A stretch of 6,085 nt of DNA from VFMC01 sp039796935 (GTDB lineage: Bacteria; Actinomycetota; Acidimicrobiia; Acidimicrobiales; Ilumatobacteraceae). The number at the start of each line of letters is the position of its first letter. Position 1 is the first letter of the stretch. Shown here piece after piece: positions 1 through 5,668 of this stretch. The translations under genes were made by a program, and so were the position numbers. The stretch is taken from assembly GCA_039796935.1 (NCBI GenBank), contig JBDKIV010000249.1, positions 1 to 6,085 on the forward strand, given 5' to 3'. The notes below the pieces were generated by a model, which was given only the letters and a program-made list of their open reading frames with translations, had not been told where the DNA came from and ran no database searches.

Positions 1-175
1 ACACTCGTCGATCGTCATGGGCAGGATGACAGCCAGCGATACACGACCAGCGGAAGCGCGCCCCGGCACGGCGAGGTTGCATCGACGATGTCTTGACGAA
101 TCGTTCGGCGGCGGGCGACCACGGGTGAGACCGGCGGTGAGACGGCCGGAGATGGGCGCCCGCCACGGTGTCGCC

Positions 176-889
176 ATGAATCGACCGGCTGCACTCCTCA
201 TCCGTCTCCAGCGCGACTGGGACCACCTCGCTCGTTCTGCTGTCTGCCTCGACACCGCTCGCAGCTGGCAACTCGGCACGGCACCGTTCTCGTCGCTCGA
301 CGAACTGCTTCGACGGGCTGGTTACGGTGCCATGGGTCGGGGGCGTCACGACGACGACCAGGTGCTCGGCGCACTGGTGCTCACCGCACGAATCGACGCA
401 CTTGCCGCACGGGTCGTCCTCCAGCGGCTCCTCCCCGGCATCGCATCGGCGGCACGACGGCGGGCCGGATCGCCCGGAGCGTACGACGACACCGTCGGCG
501 AGCTGGTCGCCGCAGCCTGGACCGTGATCTGCACCTACCCCGCCGATGCCAGGCCGTCGTACATCGCAGCGAACCTGCTGCGGCGTATCGACGAGACCGC
601 ATTCAGGCGACACCGTCGCCGCGCCTCGTTCACGCCGTGGCCGACGGAGCTCTTCGACCAGACGCCCGACGAACCTCCTTCGGCGACGGCGGCCGACGAG
701 CTCTGCGAACTCATCGAGCTCGCAGCGGCCGACGGCTGGAGCACCGAGGACCTGACCTTGATCCGGCGGCTCGCCGACGGCGAACCCACCCGGAGCATCG
801 CATCGCAACTCCGTGTGACGGACCGCATGATCCGGTACCGACGGGCGACGCTCACCCGCCGACTGGCGGACCTGGCTCGTGCGAGCTGA
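176..889 (+). CDS. Sigma-70-like / helix-turn-helix DNA-binding protein
   Basis: The gene encodes 237 aa with no membrane segment. Residues about 61-150 resemble sigma-factor region 2: an acidic-hydrophobic helix (YDDTVGELVAAAW, 103-115) recalls the ECF 'DAEDLVQEVFLRAW' segment, and is followed by YIAANLLRRID and an Arg cluster (RRHRRR, 144-149) like region 2.4. Residues about 172-232 look like region 4, with a helix-turn-helix at about 205-225 (TRSIASQLRVTDRMIRYRR). The inferred role is control of transcription initiation or a related DNA-binding regulator; no target can be named. The ATG at 176 was chosen because the protein-like sequence starts there. The frame is open back to 17 (GTG at 125 and 137, ATG at 152), but that part is Arg/Pro-rich and featureless, and no start has a good ribosome-binding site. 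The 3' end overlaps convergent copA by 38 bp. The region 2 match is loose, so a non-sigma HTH regulator is a real alternative. Confidence 0.7.
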   Translation: MNRPAALLIRLQRDWDHLARSAVCLDTARSWQLGTAPFSSLDELLRRAGYGAMGRGRHDDDQVLGALVLTARIDALAARVVLQRLLPGIASAARRRAGSPGAYDDTVGELVAAAWTVICTYPADARPSYIAANLLRRIDETAFRRHRRRASFTPWPTELFDQTPDEPPSATAADELCELIELAAADGWSTEDLTLIRRLADGEPTRSIASQLRVTDRMIRYRRATLTRRLADLARAS

Positions 890-3122
890 GCGACCGGAAC
901 CGACGCAGCCGCAAGCTGTTCGACAGGACGAACACGCTCGAGAACGCCATGGCTGCGCTGGCAAGCACCGGCGACAGACGCCCGGACGCCGCAAGTGGGA
1001 TCGCCGCCACGTTGTAGGCGAAGGCCCAGAACAGGTTTCCCTTGATCGTGGCGAGCGTTCGCCGGCTCAGCCGTACCGCATCGGCCACAGCCGGCAGCTC
1101 GGCCCTCATGAGCGTCAGGTCGCTCGCCTCGATGGCCACATCGGTACCAGAACCCATGGCGATGCCGAGGTCGGCCTGCGCGAGCGCCGCTGCATCATTG
1201 ACCCCGTCACCCACCATCGCCACCACCCGGCCGTCCGCCTGGAGTGCACGCACCACCTCGAGCTTGCCCGCGGGCAGCACGTCGAAGTGCACGTCCTCGG
1301 GATGAAGCCCGATCTGTTCGGCGACCGCAACGGCCGTGCTGCGATTGTCACCCGTGAGCAGCACCGGCCGCAGCCCGAGGGCGCGCAGCTGGCTGATCCC
1401 CTGGGCGCTGCTCGGCTTGACCGCGTCGGCCAGGCCGATCGTGCCCCGGACGAGCCCGTCCTGAACCACGTCGATCACCGTCGACCCCGCTCGGTGCCCC
1501 GAGGAGTCGACAGCTCGCCTGACCACCACGTCGCTCCCGTCGACGGTTCCGTGTGCGCCGACCCCGGGTTCGTTGCGGAACTCGCTGACCGGCCGGCGGA
1601 CCAACCCCCGGCCGTCGGCACACGCGACCACGGCGCGGGCGATGGGATGCTCACTCGCCTGCTCGACGGACGCCGCAAGGACGAGTACGTCGTCCTCGCC
1701 CCACCCGGTCGTCGTGCGCACGTCGACCACCTGCATCACACCCGTGGTGACGGTCCCGGTCTTGTCGAGCACCACGGTGTCGACCCGCCTCGTGCTCTCC
1801 AGCACCTCGGGGCCCTTGATCAGCACGCCCATCTGGGCACCGCGCCCGGTCCCGACCAGCAGCGCAGTCGGTGTCGCAAGGCCGAGCGCGCAGGGACAGG
1901 CAATGATCAACACCGCCATCGCCGGGCCCATCGCGTCGGCGAAGCTTCCGGTGCGAGCCACCCAGAACCCGAGCGTCGCCACCGCCAGCGCGACGACCAC
2001 CGGCACGAACACCGCAGCCACGCGGTCCGCCAGGCGTTGAACCGGGGCCTTGCCGCTCTGGGCCTGCTCGACCAGGCGGGCCATCTGGGCCAGTGTCGTG
2101 TCGGCCCCGACCCTCGTGGCGCGCACCACCAAGCGTCCGTCGACGTTGATCGTGGCCCCCGTGACCGGATCGCCGACCCCCACGTCGCGTGGCACGCTCT
2201 CGCCGGTGACGAGCGACGTGTCGATCGCCGAGGCGCCGTCCTCGACCACCCCGTCCGTCGCGATCCGCTCGCCCGGCCGCACCACGAACCGATCGCCGAC
2301 CTGCACCTGGTCGATCGGAACCGAACGCTCGCGACCCGAAGCGTCGACGAGTTGGGCGTCGGTCGCGCCCCGTTCGAGCAAGGCGCGCAGTGCGCTCCCT
2401 GCTCGCCGCTTCGATCGTGACTCGAAGTACCGACCGGCGAGGATGAGGGCCACCGTTGCCGATGCGACCTCGAGATACAGGTGGTGACCGTCGCCGACGC
2501 TCGACACCAAGGACATCGACATGGTCATGGAGTTGTCACCCGCGGGGGTGAAGAACAGTGCGTAGGCACTCCATGCGAAGGCCGCCGACACGCCGACCGA
2601 GACGAGCGTGTCCATCGATGCCTCGCCCTGTTGCAGGTTCTTCCAGGCGACGCGATGGAACGGCCACGCCGCCCAGGTGGCAACGGGGGCCGAGAGCGCG
2701 AAGGCCAGCCACTGCCAGTTGCGGAACTGAAGTGCCGGGACCATCGACAGCACGAGCACCGGGGCACCGAGCAGCGTCGCCGCAACCAGTCGTTGGAACA
2801 ACGGGTCGCGTCGTTCGGCCGGATCGCCGGCTCCCGTCGACGTCGATGTCGACGGCCCCGACGAGGGCCCGGACGAGGGACTGGGCAGCGAGGCCCCGTA
2901 GCCGATCGACTCGACCGTCGCAACCAGGTCGGTCGGCGACAGCAGCGCACCGTCGTAGACCACCGACGCCTTCTCGGTCGCATAGTTGACCGATGCCGTC
3001 ACCCCGTCGAGGCGGTTCAACTTCTTTTCGATACGCGACGCGCACGCTGCACACGTCATGCCGGTGACGTCGAGTTCGATCCGGCTGCTCACCTCGGCCC
3101 GGGACTGCTCGGGCCCCGTCAT
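852..3122 (-). CDS. copA: Copper-exporting P1B-type ATPase CopA
   Basis: This is a 756-aa inner-membrane Cu(I) pump that uses ATP to expel copper from the cytosol. It has one N-terminal heavy-metal-binding domain (GMTCAAC, 21-27), a Ser/Gly/Pro/Thr linker (81-100) and two leading helices (about 108-153). The WPFHRVAWKNL amphipathic segment and two more helices follow. Then come the actuator domain with TGES (306-309), the CPC metal site in the membrane (409-411), the phosphorylation motif DKTGT (453-457, Asp453), the ATP-binding SEHP (490-493), TGDN (590-593), GDGVND (638-643), and the last helix pair with YN (703-704) and M725-x-x-S-S729. CPC + YN + MxxSS is the established Cu(I) (P1B-1) signature. 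All catalytic motifs are intact and the length is typical for one metal-binding domain. The ATG at 3122 overlaps the stop of the upstream 61-aa gene (ATGA) with no strong Shine-Dalgarno, so translational coupling is likely. The outer loop between the second helix pair is Met/His-containing (M199, M201, M203, H213, H214). Confidence 0.97.
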   Translation of the reverse strand: MTGPEQSRAEVSSRIELDVTGMTCAACASRIEKKLNRLDGVTASVNYATEKASVVYDGALLSPTDLVATVESIGYGASLPSPSSGPSSGPSTSTSTGAGDPAERRDPLFQRLVAATLLGAPVLVLSMVPALQFRNWQWLAFALSAPVATWAAWPFHRVAWKNLQQGEASMDTLVSVGVSAAFAWSAYALFFTPAGDNSMTMSMSLVSSVGDGHHLYLEVASATVALILAGRYFESRSKRRAGSALRALLERGATDAQLVDASGRERSVPIDQVQVGDRFVVRPGERIATDGVVEDGASAIDTSLVTGESVPRDVGVGDPVTGATINVDGRLVVRATRVGADTTLAQMARLVEQAQSGKAPVQRLADRVAAVFVPVVVALAVATLGFWVARTGSFADAMGPAMAVLIIACPCALGLATPTALLVGTGRGAQMGVLIKGPEVLESTRRVDTVVLDKTGTVTTGVMQVVDVRTTTGWGEDDVLVLAASVEQASEHPIARAVVACADGRGLVRRPVSEFRNEPGVGAHGTVDGSDVVVRRAVDSSGHRAGSTVIDVVQDGLVRGTIGLADAVKPSSAQGISQLRALGLRPVLLTGDNRSTAVAVAEQIGLHPEDVHFDVLPAGKLEVVRALQADGRVVAMVGDGVNDAAALAQADLGIAMGSGTDVAIEASDLTLMRAELPAVADAVRLSRRTLATIKGNLFWAFAYNVAAIPLAASGRLSPVLASAAMAFSSVFVLSNSLRLRRFRSLSSHEPGPPVGG
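2835..2876 (-). repeat. Short tandem repeat encoding the CopA linker
   Basis: Inside copA, two 12-bp units encode SSGP SSGP (residues 83-90). Three 6-bp TCG-AC(A/G) units encoding STSTST (residues 91-96) follow. Together they make a flexible linker between the metal-binding domain and the first membrane helix. The copies differ only at third codon positions, which suggests replication slippage kept in frame. The length may vary between strains. Confidence 0.6.
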
Positions 3123-3304
3123 GGTGACTGTCGTCCGTGTTGGTCGTGCGCGGTGTCGACCGACGGCCGGGGAGACTCGGGCGCGTCCGGCGTCGATCGG
3201 TCGGGAGCGAGATCGGCGAGCCCGAAACCCAGGCCGAACGCGACGATCAGCACAGCGCCGTAGCCGACCAGCCTGCTGCGGACCGACATGGTTCGAGCGT
3301 TCAC
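3119..3304 (-). CDS. Small one-helix membrane protein between copZ and copA
   Basis: The gene encodes 61 aa. A short basic N-terminus (R4, R9, R11) is followed by one hydrophobic helix (about 12-31, VGYGAVLIVAFGLGFGLA). The tail is Pro/Ser/Asp-rich and ends with two histidines (H53, H56). The positive-inside rule puts the tail outside the membrane. The case for a real gene is positional: the GTG start lies 2 bp after the copZ stop, and the TGA overlaps the copA ATG as ATGA. An ATG at codon 6 (3289) is an alternative start; neither has a clear Shine-Dalgarno, so coupling to copZ translation is likely. From memory, many actinobacteria carry at this position a longer protein with a similar membrane anchor, a His-rich stretch and an extracytoplasmic domain. 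This one would be only the anchor and linker. A role in copper handling at the membrane is inferred from context. Confidence 0.65.
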   Translation of the reverse strand: MNARTMSVRSRLVGYGAVLIVAFGLGFGLADLAPDRSTPDAPESPRPSVDTAHDQHGRQSP

Positions 3305-3306
3305 GG

Positions 3307-3510
3307 TCAGGCGACCGCTTCGAACCCGGCTTCGTCGACAGCGGCGAAGAGGGAGGCCCGGTCGAGCGATTCGCCTTCGACCGCGACCACCTTGCTCGCC
3401 AGGTCGACCTCGACGCTGACCACACCGGCGACCTTGCCGATCTCACTCTTCACGGCGGCCTCGCAGTGGCCGCAGGTCATTCCCGGCACCGTGAACGTCA
3501 TCGTGTCCAT
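3307..3510 (-). CDS. copZ: Copper chaperone CopZ (heavy-metal-associated domain)
   Basis: This 67-aa single-domain cytosolic metallochaperone binds Cu(I) through the two cysteines of GMTCGHC (residues 10-16) and passes it to CopA. The rest follows the HMA fold: the helix after the motif (EAAVKSEIGKVAGV), the VEVDLASKVVAVEG strands and a C-terminal FAAVDEAGFEAV helix and strand. The length is normal for CopZ. The ATG at 3510 is preferred because AAAGGA lies 5 nt upstream. An ATG at 3516 directly abuts that site and one at 3501 is too far from it. The gene is first of the three-gene operon with the small membrane protein and copA. Only 43 bp separate it from the upstream crotonase gene on the same strand, so either a promoter lies in that gap or gene end, or the two share a transcript. 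I found no convincing palindromic CsoR-type operator in the gap. Confidence 0.95.
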   Translation of the reverse strand: MDTMTFTVPGMTCGHCEAAVKSEIGKVAGVVSVEVDLASKVVAVEGESLDRASLFAAVDEAGFEAVA

Positions 3511-3515
3511 CGTCA

Positions 3516-3521
3516 TCCTTT
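3516..3521 (-). promoter_or_regulatory. Ribosome-binding site of copZ
   Basis: AAAGGA on the minus strand sits 5 nt before the ATG at 3510. It decides between three closely spaced in-frame ATGs (3516, 3510, 3501) in favour of 3510. It is the only good Shine-Dalgarno in the copper operon; the two downstream genes appear to depend on coupling. Confidence 0.65.
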
Positions 3522-3553
3522 CGTCGTCGTGCGGCAGACCGCTGCGCTCCACC

Positions 3554-4330
3554 CTATGGACGCTCGGTGAACGTCGCATGTCGCTTGCCGAGAAACGCAG
3601 CGATGCCCTCCTGGGCGTCGGCCGTCATCGCTGCAGAGGCCATCAGCTCGACGGCGTAGTCGTACGCCTTGGACTGATCGAGATCCACCTGCGCATAGAA
3701 CCCTCGCTTGCCGAGCGCCTTGGACAGAACGCTTCCGCGGGTGGCCCGCCGAATCAGGTCGTCGACCGCGCCATCCAGGTCCGCATCGGGAACCACGCGA
3801 TTGACGAGCCCCCACTCGGCGGCTGTGCGAGCATCGATCGGATCGCCGGTGAAGGCCATCTCGAGCGCACGCTTTCGACCGATGTTTCGGGCAACGGCGA
3901 CCAGGGGGGTGTGGCAGAAGAGCCCTCCCTTGCCGCCGGGTATCGCGAAGGCTGCCGACTCGGCGGCTATGGCGAGGTCGCACGATGCGACCAGTTGGCA
4001 TCCGGCTGCGGTGGCGAGCGCATGCACCTTCGCGATGACGGGCTGCGGGATCTCCTGCACCGTGTCCATCATCTCGGTGCACACCTCGAACAGCCGTCTG
4101 GCGTCGGACAGGGTTGCGCCGGCCATGTCGGCGAAGTTGTGACCGGCGGAGAACACGGGGCCCGTCGCCGCGATCACGACACCGAGCGCCTCGCCACGGC
4201 CGATCTCGCGCAACACGGCGGTCAGCTCGACCATCACCTCGAGCGCGAGTGCATTTCGCTTCTCGGGACGGTCGAGCGTGACCGTGGCGATGCTGGCGTC
4301 CACCTCGACGATGACGTGCTGAGTCTCCAT
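3554..4330 (-). CDS. ECHDC3-like crotonase-superfamily protein (enoyl-CoA hydratase/isomerase fold)
   Basis: The gene encodes 258 aa, a complete crotonase fold. Recognisable segments are TLDRPEKRNAL (18-28), the first oxyanion-hole segment SAGHNF (61-66), the second AAGCQLVASCDLAIA (108-122), PGGKGGLFCHTP (131-142), the RKRALEMAFTG helix (152-162), the GLVNRVVP turn (174-181) and a C-terminal EGIAAFLGKR (241-250). The family usually acts on acyl-CoA thioesters. Classical hydratases have a Glu after GGGC and another after FGQP; here these positions are Gln112 and Gly132 or nearby, so both catalytic acids are absent. This pattern and the 'HALATAAGCQLVASCD' stretch closely match eukaryotic ECHDC3 as I remember it. 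A standard hydratase reaction is therefore doubtful, while acyl-CoA binding remains plausible. The ATG at 4330 starts where homology starts. It lacks a Shine-Dalgarno, and a weak CACACT sits 6 nt upstream, so a leaderless message is possible. The gene ends in TAG 43 bp before copZ. Confidence 0.92.
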   Translation of the reverse strand: METQHVIVEVDASIATVTLDRPEKRNALALEVMVELTAVLREIGRGEALGVVIAATGPVFSAGHNFADMAGATLSDARRLFEVCTEMMDTVQEIPQPVIAKVHALATAAGCQLVASCDLAIAAESAAFAIPGGKGGLFCHTPLVAVARNIGRKRALEMAFTGDPIDARTAAEWGLVNRVVPDADLDGAVDDLIRRATRGSVLSKALGKRGFYAQVDLDQSKAYDYAVELMASAAMTADAQEGIAAFLGKRHATFTERP

Positions 4331-4472
4331 GCCCGCAGTGTGCCATCGTTCACGCTCGGGGGCCACGGGTCGAGGGTCACGGTGGTGACTCGGTCGATGG
4401 CTGTGTCGAACGAGGCGATCGAGCCGACGAATGCGGTCACCGGCGGGTGTCTGCACGACATCCGGCTCGCGG

Positions 4473-4544
4473 TGCCCCCCCAGGGGCTCGAACCCTGAAC
4501 CAACGGATTAAAAGTCCGCTGCTCTACCATTGAGCTAGAGGGGC
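4473..4544 (-). tRNA. tRNA-Lys (anticodon UUU)
   Basis: The 72-nt cloverleaf can be drawn completely. The acceptor GCCCCTC pairs with GGGGGGC (one T-G wobble), followed by TA at positions 8-9. The D arm is GCTC/GAGC with loop AATGGTA. The anticodon stem GCGGA/TCCGT encloses loop CTTTTAA, giving anticodon TTT. The variable loop is 5 nt. The T arm is CAGGG/CCCTG with loop TTCGAGC, and the discriminator base is A. It decodes AAA/AAG lysine codons. The genomic bases after the discriminator are CCG, so the CCA tail is not encoded and must be added by tRNA nucleotidyltransferase. The G/C homopolymer where the T stem meets the acceptor stem is long but keeps pairing. It lies 142 bp upstream of the crotonase gene on the same strand. 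Confidence 0.95.
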
Positions 4545-4580
4545 CAGACGCACGAGCGTGCCCGTGCGACGGCGACCCCC

Positions 4581-4586
4581 AGTATG
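4581..4586 (-). promoter_or_regulatory. Possible -10 element of the tRNA-Lys gene
   Basis: CATACT on the minus strand lies 36 nt upstream of the mature tRNA 5' end and matches TATAAT at four of six positions. This is a reasonable distance for a short processed leader. No clear -35 hexamer is visible 16-18 bp further upstream, so this is a weak call. Confidence 0.3.
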
Positions 4587-4683
4587 CCCTCCGAATCGGC
4601 CCTCGCCGATGTACCGGGCGATCCAGAGGGCGTGCCGGCCCGACGGCGCGGGCACGAAGCCCATCCCCGGGCTGCTCGACGGA

Positions 4684-4689
4684 TAGCGT
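4684..4689 (+). promoter_or_regulatory. -10 element for a probable leaderless transcript
   Basis: TAGCGT fits the actinobacterial TANNNT -10 pattern. It ends 8 nt before the A of the ATG at 4698, so transcription would start at or within about 2 nt of the start codon. No Shine-Dalgarno precedes that ATG, which agrees with a leaderless mRNA. No good -35 is visible. Confidence 0.45.
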
Positions 4690-4697
4690 GTGCATCG

Positions 4698-5216
4698 ATG
4701 GAGTCATCGCAGGGTGCAACCACGGTTCGAGCCGACGCGCAGGGGTCCTCCCAGGCCGCCCCCACGGCTGCGGGTCGCTGTCCCATCGACCACAGCGCGA
4801 TGTCAGCGTCGGCGACCTGCCCGTTCCCCCTCCGGCCGACGACCGGCGACGTCCAGCGATCCGCGGCAGATCGCTTCATGCGCAGGCTGCTGCGCATCCG
4901 CGAACGACCGCAGCACGTGACGGCAGCGTCGGCCTACTCGGCGTTCCAGCGGTCGATGGCGATCTCGGCCGTCCGGTGCACCCTCACCTATGTGGTGTTC
5001 CCGTTCGTCCTGCCGGCACTCAGCTTCGCGACCGGGGTCGGGCCGATCCTCGGCATCGTCATCGGCTCGATCGCCATCGTCTGCGACGTGTTCACCGTCC
5101 GGCGCCTGTTCGAGGTCGACCACAAGTGGCGGTGGCACTTCTCGACCATCGCAGTCTGCGTGATCGGACTGCTCTCGGTACTGCTCGTCCAGGACGTCGC
5201 CCACCTGCTGTCGTGA
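4698..5216 (+). CDS. Three-helix membrane protein with N-terminal Cys-Pro motifs
   Basis: The gene encodes 172 aa of unknown function. The N-terminal part (1-50) is polar, Ala/Ser-rich and probably disordered. It carries RCPIDHSAM (27-35) and TCPF (40-43), which give C28, H32 and C41. A basic segment (MRRLLRIRER, 61-70) and a helix with QRSMAISAVRC follow. Three hydrophobic segments come next, at about 95-112, 114-134 and 149-168, with a charged loop (RRLFEVDHKWRWH, 135-147) between the second and third. The Cys-Pro motifs resemble the short CP[V/F/I]-x-H leaders seen at the N-termini of some heme proteins, and heme-regulatory CP motifs; this is a motif resemblance only. The ATG at 4698 was chosen because a TANNNT box sits 8 nt upstream. 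The frame is open back to 4584 but that part is Arg/Pro/Ala-rich without features. The stop overlaps the start of the DUF454 gene (GTGA), so the two are co-transcribed and probably work together. Confidence 0.75.
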   Translation: MESSQGATTVRADAQGSSQAAPTAAGRCPIDHSAMSASATCPFPLRPTTGDVQRSAADRFMRRLLRIRERPQHVTAASAYSAFQRSMAISAVRCTLTYVVFPFVLPALSFATGVGPILGIVIGSIAIVCDVFTVRRLFEVDHKWRWHFSTIAVCVIGLLSVLLVQDVAHLLS

Positions 5217-5605
5217 ACGAACCGCCCGAGCGTGGCCGACTTGCTCGAACCGCGTGGATGGCGATCGGCTTCGCCTCGGTGGGCATCGGATCGGTCGGCG
5301 TGGTCGTACCGGGGCTGCCGACCACGGTGTTCTTCATCGTCGCGGCATGGTGCTTCGGGCGCTCCAGCCCGCGCTTCGAGCAATGGGTCCTCGACCTTCC
5401 TCGCATCGGCCCGGTGGTCCGTGACCATCGAGCCGGGCTCGGCATCCCCGCCGGCACGAAGCGCATCGCGATTTCCACGATGTGGCTCGCCATCGCCCTC
5501 AGTTCCCTGCTGCTGCGGGATCGTCCGTGGCTGGCCGCGCTGATCGTCGCGCTCGGGGTGGTCGGCACGTGGTACCTGCGGTGTCGCGTACCGACTCGGC
5601 GATGA
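5213..5605 (+). CDS. DUF454 family (YbaN-like) inner-membrane protein
   Basis: The gene encodes 130 aa. It carries the hallmark of the DUF454/YbaN family: VVPGLPTTVFFIVAAWCFGRSSPRFEQWVL (31-60). The family's conserved PRIGPVVRDHRAGLGIP segment (63-79) follows, then a basic KRIAISTMW leading into two further helices (about 88-101 and 106-122). A first helix covers about 14-33 and the signature segment forms a second. Length and motif order are normal for the family, whose biochemical function is unknown to me. The GTG at 5213 overlaps the TGA of the preceding gene by 3 nt (GTGA). No Shine-Dalgarno is at a useful distance (AGGA at 5191 is too far), so translation probably depends on the upstream gene. 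The protein is intact. Confidence 0.88.
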   Translation: MNEPPERGRLARTAWMAIGFASVGIGSVGVVVPGLPTTVFFIVAAWCFGRSSPRFEQWVLDLPRIGPVVRDHRAGLGIPAGTKRIAISTMWLAIALSSLLLRDRPWLAALIVALGVVGTWYLRCRVPTRR

Positions 5606-5631
5606 ACCGCTGATCGCCACCGGCAGGGCGC

Positions 5632-5637
5632 TACTCT
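5632..5637 (+). promoter_or_regulatory. Probable -10 element of the secreted-protein gene
   Basis: TACTCT matches TANNNT and lies in the 63-bp gap after the DUF454 gene. Transcription would begin near 5644, leaving a leader of about 25 nt that contains the GGGGAG ribosome-binding site. A -35 is not obvious, so confidence is moderate. Confidence 0.4.
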
Positions 5638-5656
5638 GCAACATCGTTACACGAAC

Positions 5657-5662
5657 GGGGAG
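5657..5662 (+). promoter_or_regulatory. Ribosome-binding site of the secreted-protein gene
   Basis: GGGGAG sits 6 nt before the ATG at 5669. This is the best-spaced strong purine-rich site in the window, and it supports both the start codon and the reality of the gene. Confidence 0.7.
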
Positions 5663-5668
5663 CATCTC

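Noticed and set aside
1..18. Possible minus-strand gene start (ATG at 18 reading M-T-I-D-E-C off the left edge)
   Set aside because: Only six codons are visible, with no ribosome-binding site. A divergent gene is possible but cannot be supported.
93..98. TTGACG as a -35 box for the sigma-like gene
   Set aside because: No TANNNT-like -10 lies 16-18 bp downstream; a single hexamer match is expected by chance.
879..2420. Long plus-strand open frame opposite copA (about 513 codons)
   Set aside because: It is antisense to a fully motif-bearing CopA. The translation is rich in Arg, His, Asp and Pro with no domain, as expected from the third-position GC bias of the real gene.
3511..3553. CATAGGGTGG near the crotonase stop as a copper-regulator operator or -10 (TAGGGT)
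   Set aside because: It contains a GGGTGG-like half but no matching inverted half, and no -35 at proper spacing.
4376..4389. Inverted repeat GTCAC-GGTG-GTGAC between the tRNA and the crotonase gene
   Set aside because: Five-bp arms are common by chance in GC-rich DNA. There is no T tract for a terminator and no second copy for an operator.
4331..4456. N-terminal extension of the crotonase protein by 42 residues
   Set aside because: The extension is Arg/His/Pro-rich and outside the crotonase fold, which begins right after the ATG at 4330.
3137..4498. Plus-strand open frame of about 453 codons opposite copZ and the crotonase gene
   Set aside because: It runs antisense across two recognised genes and into the tRNA, with no recognisable motif and low-complexity composition.
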